From Pisolithus tinctorius (taxonomy: Eukaryota; Basidiomycota; Agaricomycetes; Boletales; Pisolithaceae), in assembly GCA_024663395.1 (NCBI GenBank), contig JANFAH010000018.1, positions 558,001-622,000 of the forward strand: DNA of 64,000 bases, in the 5' to 3' direction. A model generated the notes under the pieces. The model saw only the letters and a program-made list of their open reading frames with translations. It had not been told where the DNA came from and did not search any database. Positions within the stretch are counted from its first letter, which is position 1; each line of letters opens with the position of its first letter. This document shows positions 10,909 to 22,652 of this stretch, piece after piece. A program made the translations under genes and the position numbers.

Positions 10909-13900
10909 CTAGGAAATGTATTTGAAACATTCCTGCCATTTGTTTCCATGGACCATTTGACTCAAGTCCAGCTGCACACAATCATTAGGAATAATTAATT
11001 TTGTATGCATTGAATAGAATGGGGTCTGCAAAGATGCAGGTATCCATAGAAGCAATCTTCCCTGTGGGCCCCTGATCCAGCCATCAGGGTGCAACAAGAA
11101 TGGTTGAGGTATCTCCTCCAATGAGCAGTCATCAAGAAGTTGGCCACTGTCAGGTAATGCATGTGATGAGACTGAAGAAAAGCAAATGGAATGTGTCCCA
11201 TGAATCTGAGTGGCTGTCAGAATGAAGTCAGATACTGTAACAGCATGAATACAGATAGCTGTAAATAATGTACTCACCATTAACATGTAACATGGTAGGA
11301 TGACCATTTCCATCTCCTGAGATCCCAACAGCTTCACCCACTGAGCCAGAGATAATCATATTGGTATCAGAGGAGAATGCAACTGAGTGGGCATCCTGAG
11401 TATGCCCCTTCAGAGGGCTACCAATCTGATCTCCACTCTTTGCATCCCAGACCCTCACAGTGTTGTCCCTTGAGCTTGAGACAATCCTGTTGCCATCAGG
11501 TGAGAATGCAACTGAGGTGACATAATCAGTGTGCCCCTTTAGAGGGCTGCCAATCTGATCTCCACTCTTTGCATCCCAGACTGTTACAGTCTTGTTCCAT
11601 GAGCCTGCAACAATCCTGTTGCCATCAGGGGAGAATGCAACTGAGGTTACATAATCAGTATGCCCCTTCAGAGGGCTACCAATCTGATCTCCACTCTTTG
11701 CATCCCAGACCCTCATGGTGTTGTCCCAAGAGCCTGAGACAATCCTATTGCCATCAGGGGAGAATGCAACTGAGGTGACATCCTCTGTATGCCCCTTCAG
11801 AGGGCTGCCAATCTGATTTCCACTCTTTGCATCCCAGACCCTCAAAGTCTTGTCCCCTGAGGCTGAGACAATCCTGTTGCCATCAGGGGAGAATGCAACT
11901 GAGGTGACCCAATTACTATGCCCCTTCAGAGGGCTGCCAATCTGATTGCCACTCTTTGCATCCCAGACCCTCACAGTGTTGTCCTCTGAGCCTGAGAGAA
12001 TCCTGTTGCCATCAGGGGAGAATGCAACTGAGATGACATGAGAAGTGTGCCCCTTCAGAGGGCTGCCAATCTGATTTCCACTCTTTGCATCCCAGACCCT
12101 CACAGTCTGGTCCCTTGAGCCTGAGACAATCCTGTTGCCATCAGGGGAGAATGCAACTGAGGTGACATAATGAGTATGCCCCTTTAGAGGGCTGCCAATC
12201 TGATCTCCACTCTTTGCATCCCAGACCCTCACAGTGTTGTCCTCTGAGCCTGAGAGAATCCTGTTGCCATCAGGGGAGAATGCAGCTGAGGTGACATAAT
12301 CAGTATGCCCCTTCAGAGGGCTGCCAATCTGATCTCCACTCTTTGCATCCCAGACCCTCACAGTGTTGTCCTCTGAGCCTGAGACAATCCTGTTGCCATC
12401 AGGGGAGAATGCAACTGAGGTGACATAATGAGCATGCCCCTTCAGAGGGCTGCCAGTCTGATCTCCACTCTTTGCATCCCAGACCCTCACAGTGTTGTCA
12501 TCAGAGCCTGAGACAATCCTGTTGCCATCAGGGGAGAATGCAACTGAGGTGACATAATCAGTATGCCCTGTTAGAGGGCAGCCAATCTGATCTCCACTCT
12601 TTGCATCCCAGACCCTCACAGTGTTGTCCCAAGAGCTTGAGGCAATCCTGTTGCCATCAGGGGAGAATGCAACTGAGGTGACATAATGAGCATGCCCCTT
12701 CAGAGGGCTGCCAGTCTGATCTCCACTCTTTGCATCCCAGACCCTCACAGTCTTGTCCCAAGAGCCTGAGACAATCCTGTTGCCATCAAGAGAGAATGCA
12801 ACTGAGGTGACATAATCAGTATGCCCCTTCAGAGGGCTGCCAATCTGATTTCCACTCTTTGCATCCCAGACCCTCACAGTGTTGTCCCTTGAGCCTGAGA
12901 CAATCCTGTTGCCATCAGGGGAGAATGCAGCTGAGGTGACATAATCAGTATGCCCCTGCAGAGGGCTGCCAATCTGATCTCCACTGTTTGCATCCCAGAC
13001 CCTCACAGTCTTGTCCCTTGAGCCTGAGACAATCCTGTTGCCATCAGGGGAGAATGCAGCTGAGGTGACATAATCAGTATGCCCCTTCAGAGGGCTGCCA
13101 ATCTGATCTCCACTCTTTGCATCCCAGATCCTCACAGTGTTGTCATCTGAGCCTGAGACAATCCTGTTGCCATCAGGGGAGAATGCAACTGAGGTGACAT
13201 ATGAAGTATGCCCCTGTAAAACAAGCTGGACAGCTGGCCAGTCCTTGAGACCCCCCTGAGCAACTTTCACAAGGTGGGAGAATTTGCACATAAGTTGTTT
13301 GGAAAACAAGGATGTAGAAGGTGCAAAGGGCAATGCAGACAGGTATAGGTGTGGTGCACTGCATGAAATTGCTGTGGTAAAGCATTGCAAAAATTTCACC
13401 CCATCCATTGCTAATGCTGCTGGTACTTCACAACCTGCATGGCCCTGCACATGACATCAGGTGACATCAAATGCCACTTGCCAACTGCAGTACTTACCTG
13501 TAACCATCTGGCTGTGATTGCAAGAGAGGATTCAGCACTTCCCAATGCTCCAAGAAGGCTGAGAGCCTCAATCCAGAACACGATTTTTTCACTCTCTACA
13601 ATGCCTTGCAAAGATGTTGCAAGGCACGAGTCGAACTTGGCCATCTCCAAATGCTCTGCCCAGAATTTGCAAGAGTAGGATAAGTGTTGTGGCATATTTG
13701 ACTGGATTCTCTCTGGCAAGTCAGGAATCTGGGAGTTGCTGAGGTACGAGTTTTCAAGCCTGCAGATGTTGAAACGCAGCTCCTTGGCCAGCACTTGCAA
13801 CGAGGCATAGGCTAGATTACTTGAGTCAGAAGTGTCGATGAAGTAGACTCCACTTCGTGAATGATCAGTTAGGAAGTCATAAAAGGATGCATGGAGAGGT

Positions 13901-16188
13901 CGAACAGGAGATGAGTGGTCAGCAATACCACCTAGCAGTGGAGCCATGAACTGAAGGATTCTGACTACATCATAGTGGTCTTCTTTATCGGGGAACAGAC
14001 TGCGCATATGATTCAACGCCGCCATGGGTAAAGGTTCCAACAGCGTCAGAAGCTGCTGCATGACAGAGCGGAACCGCAGAAGTGGTGTCCCTGACTTCGG
14101 CACGACGCTGCCTAGGATGGTAGCATACATGCCATCCAAGAGTGTCTTCCCCTCGTCCGATGGAATGGCTATTAGGCTCCTGAATCGTTCTTCCACAGTT
14201 TCACCAAAGGCGCGATGTGGGTCGACAAACTCGCAGGCCAGACGTGCCCACTCGAACAAGCCATTCGACTTGTGAACGATCTGCTGTATCTCCGTAGGCC
14301 CAATACTGTCTTTGAGGCTAAGAAGTTCCTTCGAAACGAATAGAGTGATGTCACGCTGCGACAGCTCTGCAGGGACATCGTCCAGACACATCGCTCTGAC
14401 GTTCATGGCATCCTTTAGAGCACACTCGATTTCCGGTAAAGCTCGGGACGTAAGCAAGATGCGAAAATTCGATGGAAGTTTCGCGGCTTCCTTCGACATC
14501 AGAAGCGACAGAATATGCTTCCTCCATAAGATCTCCCCGCTTTCGTCCAACGCATCGATCACCACCACTACATTCCCAACAATAGAACCTGCAGCCTTGC
14601 ACAACGGCTCCAAGATCAGTTTTTGCCACTGCTTCAACAAGTCGGGTGTCGTCTTCAGAGAGGGGCCTTCAGCGAGGACACGACCTAATGCTCGCCGAAA
14701 CGCGGGGTAATGGCTGGCCAGATCATGGGAAATAGTCGTCAGCATCTTCTCTGCCCGGCGCTCAGCCTGCCTGTCACGGGCAAAACAAAAGCAAGACCCA
14801 AGCCCTCCCACATCCTCGAGCCAAGATGCAATGGTATGGGCGATTGCAGATTTGCCCCTTCCAGCCTGCCCGTGAAGCCATAAAATGCGTCGGGCGTCGG
14901 GGTGAGTATCGTTGACCCAGTTGATGATGTCCTGCAGAATCTCTGTCCTCGTGTTCTCTAGGCATTTCTTCATCGTATTCAAGCCCGCCCCGCCTGCGTA
15001 AGCCATGCCCTCCATGTTCAGGTCCTCGAGAACGCGATACACGTTGATCTGGATGTCCCGGGTCTGGCAGTCGCGGTATTGCTGCACCAACTCATCTAGA
15101 GTCTTGGTGTAGTTGTTGATGGCAGTCTGCGTCTCGGACATTATGTTCTTTCCGAGTCTCTTCCCTGAGAAAGGATGAAGTCAAAATCTCAAAGAGACAG
15201 AAATAGACGTACAAAAGTTTGTTGTTTCTGAATAATCTCTGATGAACTGCGCACAGGCATTGATTACCTGGGCGATTTTGGCCAAGGGGACTCTCATGGT
15301 ATCAATGTTCTTGATGGTGTCGTCTTTCAAAAGGAAAGCGTACACAGAGCCGACTTTTTTCAAGAGCTCTGATATCGCAATATCTAGGTTCGCTTGCGTA
15401 ATGATCAACTGGCGCAAGGGTGGTGTGAGTAAAGAAATTAAATAAAGAACTCGGAGTCATACTTGGGAAGCGGCCGTGAGAATGCTCAACGCTATCTGGG
15501 CGTAGGGATGGACCTGCGCAGCATTGTTCAGTCGCAGGATAGATGCCAGAAAAAACCTACGCACGTTTGCAATAGTGGTGACTACACTGTTAAAGATCTT
15601 AAGAGGTTGGAGATAGTTGCTACTCAAGTTCTCAAGGTCAGCAACTGCGGTACTGGCCTGTGCGACAATGTTGACAGCAATTTCGCCAGCACGTGGCATC
15701 GGTTTTATGCTCTCGAAAAGTTGTCGAGAAACGTCGAGGTCATCACCAACCGAAACTGGGTCAGGATCAGGACCTGCTTTACTGGGCAGCTCTCGAGTCT
15801 GAAAGATAGACGCTTAGCATTGTTGAAGTGCCGGACGTCGTAGATCACGTACCTCAACATCTTGGGCAACTTGTCGCGGTTCGGGGTCTTCCTGGGCCCT
15901 TTCAGATCCAATGGGATCGGCAGAGGAACTTGACGGGCCTCGGTGAGAGCAGATGAAACGACTTTTCATAGCGGCCAGTTTGCCCTTAAAGCCATCGCTC
16001 GAATGCCCAGGATTCGATGCAATGCCTCCAACAGGAGCCTCGGACTGCCCTTGAGACTTGTGTTTGGCCGATCCATTAGTCTGGTGTGCTGGCAAAAACA
16101 GATTGCTTACTGGAGGGACGTTAGATGCTGATGAGGATGACTTTCCAATATACGGGAAACCACGTTTCTTTGGCTGGAGTCTGGCCAT
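10909..16188 (-). CDS. NACHT-WD40 NLR (STAND NTPase, innate-immunity type)
   Basis: Six exons are inferred: 16,188-15,853, 15,798-15,463, 15,408-15,213, 15,164-13,498, 13,444-11,278 and 11,234-10,909. All introns are GT-AG, and the sum is 5,028 bp, exactly 1,676 codons including the stop. Order: a low-complexity start; a helical domain (VHPYAQIALSILTAASQ, then FIRDYSETTNF) like the fungal STAND N-terminal 'goodbye' type; NACHT with P-loop GQAGRGKSAIAHT and Walker B VVVVIDALDES; a helical linker; 14 WD40 repeats of 43 residues plus a decayed fifteenth; and a conserved-looking tail (DGWIRGPQGRLLLW...LDLSQMVHG). Such proteins are thought to sense non-self through the repeats and to oligomerise in the cytosol; the ligand is unknown. 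The WD40 half contains no CpG while the NACHT half is CpG-rich, yet no stop has arisen. Confidence 0.88.
11340..13222 (-). repeat. In-frame 129-bp WD40 repeat array in the NLR
   Basis: Fourteen units of 129 bp each encode the pattern LKGHxxxVTSVAFSPDG, NRIVSGSxDxTVRVWD and AKSGDQIGSP. Units are almost identical except after GH (TDY, AHY, THY, TSH, SNW, TED, TSY) and around GSxDx (D, R, W, E or G at x, then N, K or Q). These correspond to exposed blade-surface positions. High identity between units points to recent amplification or ongoing gene conversion. Confidence 0.9.
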
Positions 16189-18907
16189 TGAGGAATTGAT
16201 AGTTTTGAAGTGATATGTACTGAGAGTTGGATTGCGATGACTGTGAGTTAGATTGCAATGCCGTTCGAGTATTGAGACGAGCAGTTGAGACGAGCAGTGG
16301 TAGTTGCGTGCTGTGTAGGATTCTGGTGCACACGTGTGAATGGGTAGCTGTCTCTCTGCCGGCTCTGATAGCCACGCTCAACGCTCGTTCTCCTGTCTCT
16401 GTCCCCTTCCCGACTTGAACGCCTCCCTTTTCTATCTCACCAAACACCTCTCGCTTGAACTCCGACTTTTTCCATCCCGCCTTGCATGCCCCTGTGGAGA
16501 GCGTCACAACGGATGGTCGTCATCGAACGGCAGCAACGGCTGGGGATAACAAACAAGAAGTAACCAAGGCATCTGGCATCTGAGGTAGACACCATAGGTA
16601 AGTCAGTCTGAATGAACCGCCGCGCTACAACACCGTTGTCATACGAAGCGTGCGGAGACGTGTCTTCCACCATCCTCACTCGGACTCCCCCGCAGCCCTG
16701 TATCTGCACACGATTGAATTTATGAGTTGTACTAACTCTCCACTGAATAGCAAGTAGCTCGGCCAAGACGCTGCGATCCGCGAAATGCCACGGTTCCCAG
16801 CTTAGGCATCGTCGACCGATAACACATCGTCCCAGGATTTCCGCTGTGCTACGCGTAAGTCTCCTATTTCCTCGTGATAGTATTCTGCACCCTTCTCAAT
16901 GTCGTCTTGCGTTCGAGACATCAGCAATTAGTCACTAATTCCATTGCAAACTTAGTTCCTCAATTCTCCTTCTCTAACATCAGTTCTGGCGCATATCCCT
17001 ATGTAGCGTTCACCTGGCCTGTGTCACTCGGAAACTATTGACAGTATATTCGAGCATGATATAGAACGAGAATTTGCAGAACATACCGCTCGCTGTGACG
17101 ACGACGTCGACCATTTTCCAAGGCATCATGGCAAGACGGCCCTTCGAGACAAGGTTGGCGTTCGCACCGATTGCGCTTGGAGTGAGTAAGTGCGGCTCAT
17201 CCATGGTCATCGATTGTTGCTTCTCGCTAGCCTTTTTATGAGGGCATGTAGGATCGTCTCGAATGGAGTGCAGTGGTTTTCCTTCGCCATGATCGCGTAG
17301 CGGGTTGGGGCATTAGAGGCAGGAGCCTTCGGAGGATGTTTCTGGGAAGCGCCGAACTTTCAGGTCTATTATCAGCAGAGGCACCAATCCACAAAGGATC
17401 TGGAATTTATTCCTATGTCGCTTTTCAACGAAAGATGATGGACTCCTCCGGACCAGTTCAGTCGGTAACTTCCTATCTCGTTGGCTAGCGAACTGCCACA
17501 TCCTTGTAGACTTTCCCTCGCTCTTACACATTGGTTTACGGGCGTCTGGAGCTTGAAATATGCAATATTGCGGTTGTAACATTGTTGAGCTTCCAATCGT
17601 CAAACACCTGCTTGTGTTCCTAGTAGCGGAGTGCTGTTTGACTCTAGGGAGTAATATGCGCATTCTCAGTGACGAAACTGCATGAATCAACATTCCACCT
17701 TGTGCGTTGCTACACTAGAGTCGGCAATAGTACCCAACGGAACCGCTCGTATCTCAGGTCCCTCGATCATCTTGCCTGGCTCTCTTCCCTGCGTCGTAGC
17801 AAAAGCACTCGCGATAGGTATCCCGCACAAGCGCCCCCGCCTTCATGAATATGTCCATCATGTACGCTCTCTTCGTCTGTCCCAGATGGCGGAGGGGGAC
17901 CCTCGTAGAGGATAGACTCGAAGAGGGAATGTTAAATGACAGGAAGTTTGCCTAGTACCTCCGCTGCGTACGTTTTCGTCATTCCCGCGCTGACATTTTC
18001 CCATGTGTTTATCTGTACAAGGTATTTGAGAAAGGGAAATGCGGTACTCGAGTGTTGAGTAAGTGGGGTCACGGAAGACCACTTACAGCCGAAACGTCGT
18101 CTGACATAGGAGAGCGCCATCGGAGAGACGCAGCTTTTATCTGAAACGATAGTTAGAACTACGGCCGACAGTGACACATATGAGGACAGACAGACGCAGT
18201 TGATAAACTTGATACAAGCCAAGTACGTATAGTCGTTTGCAAACTCGTCAGCAACCTCGTTATCGTGGATCGCTTTTGGCTGGAGCTACTTGTGTCCTGC
18301 ACATCGTCGATCAACGTCGAACGGAACACCCAAACGGCAACACATACGGACATACCTCTTTGCTAAGCATATCCAAACAGGAATGGAAGAAAGGGATAGT
18401 CTTCGTCGACCGGAGATCGTGCATTACCTGGATATAAGTATGGTGCGTTCTTTGAGCAATGCGTTCCCCTCCAGCCGCAACAGCGACACTCACTGCCAGA
18501 GCGCCAGAATGACCAGCACAACTCGAGCGTTCTCGCTAACAACATCGACTCGTTCTAGACACATGGGAAAGGTATAAGAATCTGCCTGAACGACGAGTCG
18601 CTCGCACTCACGGCCAACATAAAAAGTTTAGCTCCATTCTGCATCCATAACCGATCTGTTTGCGGTTGCCCGAGATGCCGGAGTCGTTCGCAAGTACACA
18701 GTCGGTTCCTGTCCTCTCTCATCAGGTAGACATTCTAGCAGCATGGCATACCGTCACGCACCTTGATAGACGCACCACTAGTTTTTGCATCTGCATCTTT
18801 TTTCATTCCTGTCGCTTTCTCCTTCTCGGCTCTCTTCCTATGCTTTTCTCGAAGGATGGCACGTTGTTTTCTTGTCCTTCCAACAAATCGTCTCTGTTAC
18901 CCTGCTT
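16189..18907. other. Region without a recognised gene; possible minus-strand exon scraps
   Basis: CpG-normal sequence upstream of the NLR. The first about 400 bp should include its promoter. Two minus-strand pieces look exon-like because they end at GT donors: one starting at the ATG at about 17,205 (MDEPHLLTPSAIGANANLVS, then a donor near 17,080) and one at about 18,440-18,365 (STKTIPFFHSCLDMLSKE, then a donor). I could not join them into a gene or identify a family, and other readings are broken. They may be relics. Confidence 0.3.
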
Positions 18908-19578
18908 GTCTCCATCAATCTTGCGCAACACCACCATACGAGCGTGAAGTGTTTCCCTAAGCACTGTTTACCGCTCTCGGTGCGAGGTATCTGTCGATCG
19001 TTCACCTTTTTCCTTCGCCATGTAGTTGCATTACGTCGTCCCATTCATCGTCGCCCTCACTCTCATCTCCAGAGTCGAAAAGTGATGAATGCACAGGCGT
19101 TTTCACTTGTCCCCTGTTCTAGAATTTTCGAGCTGAACGGCAGTTGCAAGTTGAAGCCAAGGTCCATGGTAGACGCATAGTCTGCTGGGTTGAGCTGCAC
19201 AAAATGACGCACATGAGCCAAACCTAGCCTTACAACGCAGAAAAACACAGGATACATCCATACCTTTCGTGCCGTGCCGTCTTGTTCTTGCTACCTACTC
19301 GAAACAAGGGTACTAACACGAAAAATATGACCACGAGGAACGGCGGCACTTGTGGACCGCCCAGTGCATTGTGGTATTTGACGAAGTAGTGTTACGGAAG
19401 GCCGCCGTGAGTTGCGATGGAGACGCGAAGGACGTCGGCTGGTGTTCGTCGCATCGATGGACTCGCCAGGTCTGAATGGGCGCTCTGCTGCCCCGGAACG
19501 GAACTTTCGAACCCGGATTTGATGATCGTGCCGAGAGTGTCGGATTCGGATTTCGGAACGACACCCGTCTGCACACTC
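18908..19578. repeat. Dispersed repeat, copy 2 (partner at 1-658)
   Basis: Same orientation and almost the same sequence as the window start. The right breakpoint lies at GACACCCGTCTGCAC; after it copy 1 continues into tryptophan-synthase sequence while this copy continues toward Plavaka element A. On the minus strand the acidic stretch is DSGDESEGDDEWDD. Confidence 0.75.
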
Positions 19579-19613
19579 ATCTGGGAAACAGCTACGCGAC
19601 GCGGCTGTTAACA

Positions 19614-19652
19614 CATCTGCAAAACTACGCGAGCAAGTGAGCAGGTTATACC
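19614..19652 (+). repeat. Left TIR of Plavaka A
   Basis: The terminus reads CATCTGCAAAACTACGCGAG and continues to GCAGGTTATACC. Weaker similarity to the other end continues for about 12 bp (CTCCCCGTTTAGAA against GCCTCCGTTTGGAA). Confidence 0.85.
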
Positions 19653-19824
19653 ACTCCCCGTTTAGAATTTCTCCATTTAGCTCGCTTGTGAATTATGAGA
19701 AGTGTACGGCCTATTTACCACGGCCTTATCGAGATCCCAGCGCCGATGTCATCTTATCAATGTTGACATTGGAGACAAGAACACTGATTATCATGTGTAG
19801 TACTAGTCATAGATCATTACGAGC

Positions 19825-21378
19825 TTATGTACACTGTGAATAGTGTTCTATGAGTTCCCTTCCACGCGCCAAAATGCTAGCAGTAGATTCTGAGAAACGG
19901 TTTAGTGTAGTAATAGGTCCTTCGCTCCTAAGGACCTGAATACATCGAAGGGCATTATTGTAGTGAGGTTCGTATGTATCTGCCTCGAACTCAGGCCTCA
20001 TGGCCCCTGACGAGGTTTGTGAGCCCCCACCGAATGATGGTGACAGGTGAAGGCGATAAGACGATCGAGATTTTCAGTGTCGGGGGGGATGACGGACGAC
20101 AGTTTGCGACAAGGCTGAGAATATGGCTTCGTGAATGATGGTGCTCACAGGCGCAGCAGTTGAAGAAGCCAGGACACCAGTTTGTCCTGTTGGAAGCTAC
20201 CAAAAACATTAGTCCGCCATAAAGGCACATGGGGAAAGACTGTACCAGAACTTCTTCGTCGACAAAATCCCATCCGATGAGGAGGGGTTCCACACTGGTT
20301 CTCCATGTCTCAGCGATCTGAGTCAGTATGTGGTGCATCAATGGGCACGTGCAAATTATACGAGTCCTTGAGAGTTAATCGAGCGATGGTCTTGAACTGT
20401 ACTGGTGACCTTGTGAAGCATATGTCTTGCATTATCGCAGAATGTCTTCATGTTTTTCTTTGAATCCAACCAAGCTCCTATTCCGTGTTAGTAATGAGTC
20501 GTACCTGGTATCCGGTACTCACTGCCTGAGGACCCGAATATGCCTTCTGCAAGACGAATCGCTAAGTCTTCGATGTACTTGGAATCGGCAGTCGTCCGTA
20601 TTGGTCGCTCCATCATGAAGTATCGACGAAGTTCTTTCTTGGCTTCAGTCCTTGAAGCGCTTCACGACGTAGTCAGGGATACATGTAGTTGCGGTTGGCT
20701 GGAGATCGATGGGGACTAACGTCGGGGTGTTGGCTGCAGGGGGATCGTCGGTGGGGAGGACTGGGTAAACGGACGTGCTTGGTCAGGCCGGGTTGAGTTT
20801 TGAACTGGTCGTTCCCTATCCAGGGACGATGTGAATACAGTCAAATTCCTCACCTCTGGCAACTTCCCCCCTGCTGGTTTGGCCTGTCCCCTGCCATCGC
20901 AATGTGAGCAGAAAATACTCTGTCACAGTGGCATCCAGTGACTGTGTGCTGCGGGTGGAAATCACCAGTTCCGGGTGACGTGGGTTTTCGGTAAGTTGTT
21001 CGATCTCACGAGGTGCGAAGATCGACGATGGATCGAACAGAGATGCAGGGAGGATAGCTGATATCCATCGACAGCGGGTGATAGACTGTTCACTGACGGG
21101 GGATGATTCGACGGCGGGTGATAGACAGTTCAGCTGACTGGGGGATGATAGATGGTTGTCGATGGGGGATGATACATGGTATTTATCGTGCTAACGTTGT
21201 AACAATTGGTTCGAGTGTCGAGCTCTGAGGGAACATGGTGGCTGGTGTCAAGACCATCGCTGACTTCCTTCGCCCTGGCCAGTCACTTCCAAGTATCCCT
21301 GTGATAGAACGTTCGTTAGTTAGTGAATCGGTGGGGTCTATCAAAGCTTACCTCGTCTCTGAAAACTGGCCAATCCAT
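19825..21378 (-). pseudogene. Third gene of Plavaka A, DUF6532-like, decayed
   Basis: Minus-strand pieces in changing frames keep coding character. Starting upstream: a possible first exon MDWPVFRDE at 21,378-21,352 followed by a GT donor; a segment with SLFDPSSIFAPREIEQLT near 20,990; KKELRRYFMMERPIRTTADS near 20,610; TIIHEAIFSALSQTVV near 20,120; and a final piece with EFEADTYEPHYNNALRCI, then a helical end and TAA at 19,827-19,825. The last two resemble the C-terminal part of DUF6532 proteins. Frameshifts separate the pieces. Its place and direction match the third genes of B and C. The start is a guess and the assignment is by pattern memory only. Confidence 0.45.
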
Positions 21379-21790
21379 GGTGGTGGGAGCGACGGAAGAG
21401 GGAAGAAACCGGATTGAGGCACACGAGATATCGTTTGATCATCATATATCAAATGGAGGGGAAATAATACATTTGGGGCACTACATAGCCACATTTTCGA
21501 GTAGGTGAACGGCAGAGCTACTGCAAGGCGATCAGCTAATGTTCGTAAATAAAGTGTGCAGGCCTCACCTTTCATTTCCGAGTCATCAGTTATGTGCTAT
21601 CTACTGGACCCATAAGGCCATCCTTGCTGTCATTCACACCCTGACTCTGCATATCTGTCACCAGGCATCGCAATCTGATGAGCCATCGAACTTGCTTGAT
21701 GAGTCGTGAACATGGCATTGCACTTCCTCTTCAAGTTGATCGAGCTGGGTGTTCGTAGTCTGAAACGTCATAATATCCTCGTTGTACGCC

Positions 21791-22507
21791 TCACTGGCCG
21801 AAGGCTAGGAAGTTCTCCGCATCGTCTATTTCCGCCACATGATCCAGATCCACATCACCTTGTCCATCCCCCAGATACTCCCCATACTTCTTACGGTCGG
21901 CTTGATAGATATATTTCATAAAATTGCTGTAGTGCTCAGCTTCCCTGAGCTCCCAGGCTGAGGACAGCGCTTGATAGCGCCTAGTCTCGCGACCTGCATG
22001 TTTCATCAAGACCGCCTCTTTTATCGCCACGTCTGGAAGGTCCTTGATACCAGTTGCGAAAAAGGAATTTCCCCTGTGAGGCAATGAATTAGGATTCCAC
22101 GATGTTAGAAAGAGCAAGGGAAGTAATACATCTCTAGCATCGTTCGGGTGAATAACTCCTGCTCCTCCTCTCAGGGACTTCCTCGCAAAGCGGAGCTCCA
22201 AAGCCTCCCCAATGTCCGGCTTGGGATAAGGTGAAAACTTTATGCGAGCAATCCTTGCAGTCTGCGGACCCCTCCCTGTGGTTCTCTCTGGAGCCATAGT
22301 GGCGTTGGGAGTGTCCTCGGGGCCGCCAGGCGACGATGGAGCAACGCTTGAGGGCGGGGGGGAGGAAAGTTGACTGCTGAGTGGGGCCGGATAAGCGCTG
22401 CATGAAAGAGGTGATGAGGGCTGAGTGCTACATGGGGAGGACCCGAGGGGTTTGCGAAAACTGGATCGCATTGATACAGGAGTCGTGGGGGGTTCAGCTT
22501 GAATCAT
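21791..22507 (-). CDS. Accessory protein of Plavaka A
   Basis: A 238-residue reading frame starts at ATG 22,507; the frame is open further upstream but then overlaps the transposase start. Residues 1-75 are Ser/Pro-rich (low complexity). Next come ALELRFARKSL and a helical block with the pattern KEAVLMKHAGRE, then ALSSAWELREAEHYSNFM, and an acidic end (DVDLDHVAEIDDAE). The accessory protein of B shares the pattern ELRF.KKSL, then MK.A.RE..R..AL..AWEL. In B an intron lies between these blocks. At the same place A has a GT-AG pair (22,129-22,074), but removing it shifts the frame, so A either retains that intron or has a small indel. No catalytic motif is visible. Function unknown; an accessory role in transposition is an inference. 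Confidence 0.55.
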   Translation of the reverse strand: MIQAEPPTTPVSMRSSFRKPLGSSPCSTQPSSPLSCSAYPAPLSSQLSSPPPSSVAPSSPGGPEDTPNATMAPERTTGRGPQTARIARIKFSPYPKPDIGEALELRFARKSLRGGAGVIHPNDARDVLLPLLFLTSWNPNSLPHRGNSFFATGIKDLPDVAIKEAVLMKHAGRETRRYQALSSAWELREAEHYSNFMKYIYQADRKKYGEYLGDGQGDVDLDHVAEIDDAENFLAFGQ

Positions 22508-22652
22508 AAGAGGCAGTACTTCCTCAATCTGTGGCTGGCTCTGGTGGGCAATTGCAGAGGTGCAAGTTGGTCGGAGTTTGAAGGACTTAGCAAAATTTCT
22601 ACACTCATGAGCCACAGGACTGGTCACGGAGTCTGCCTGTCTTCGAGTTACA

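Noticed and set aside
11569..11778. Plus-strand ORF in the WD40 array
   Set aside because: It is a shadow of the minus-strand NLR repeats.
17380..17560. Histone-deacetylase-like motif (LNWSGGVHH) on the minus strand
   Set aside because: Only nine residues resemble HDACs; the expected following residues and neighbouring blocks are absent.
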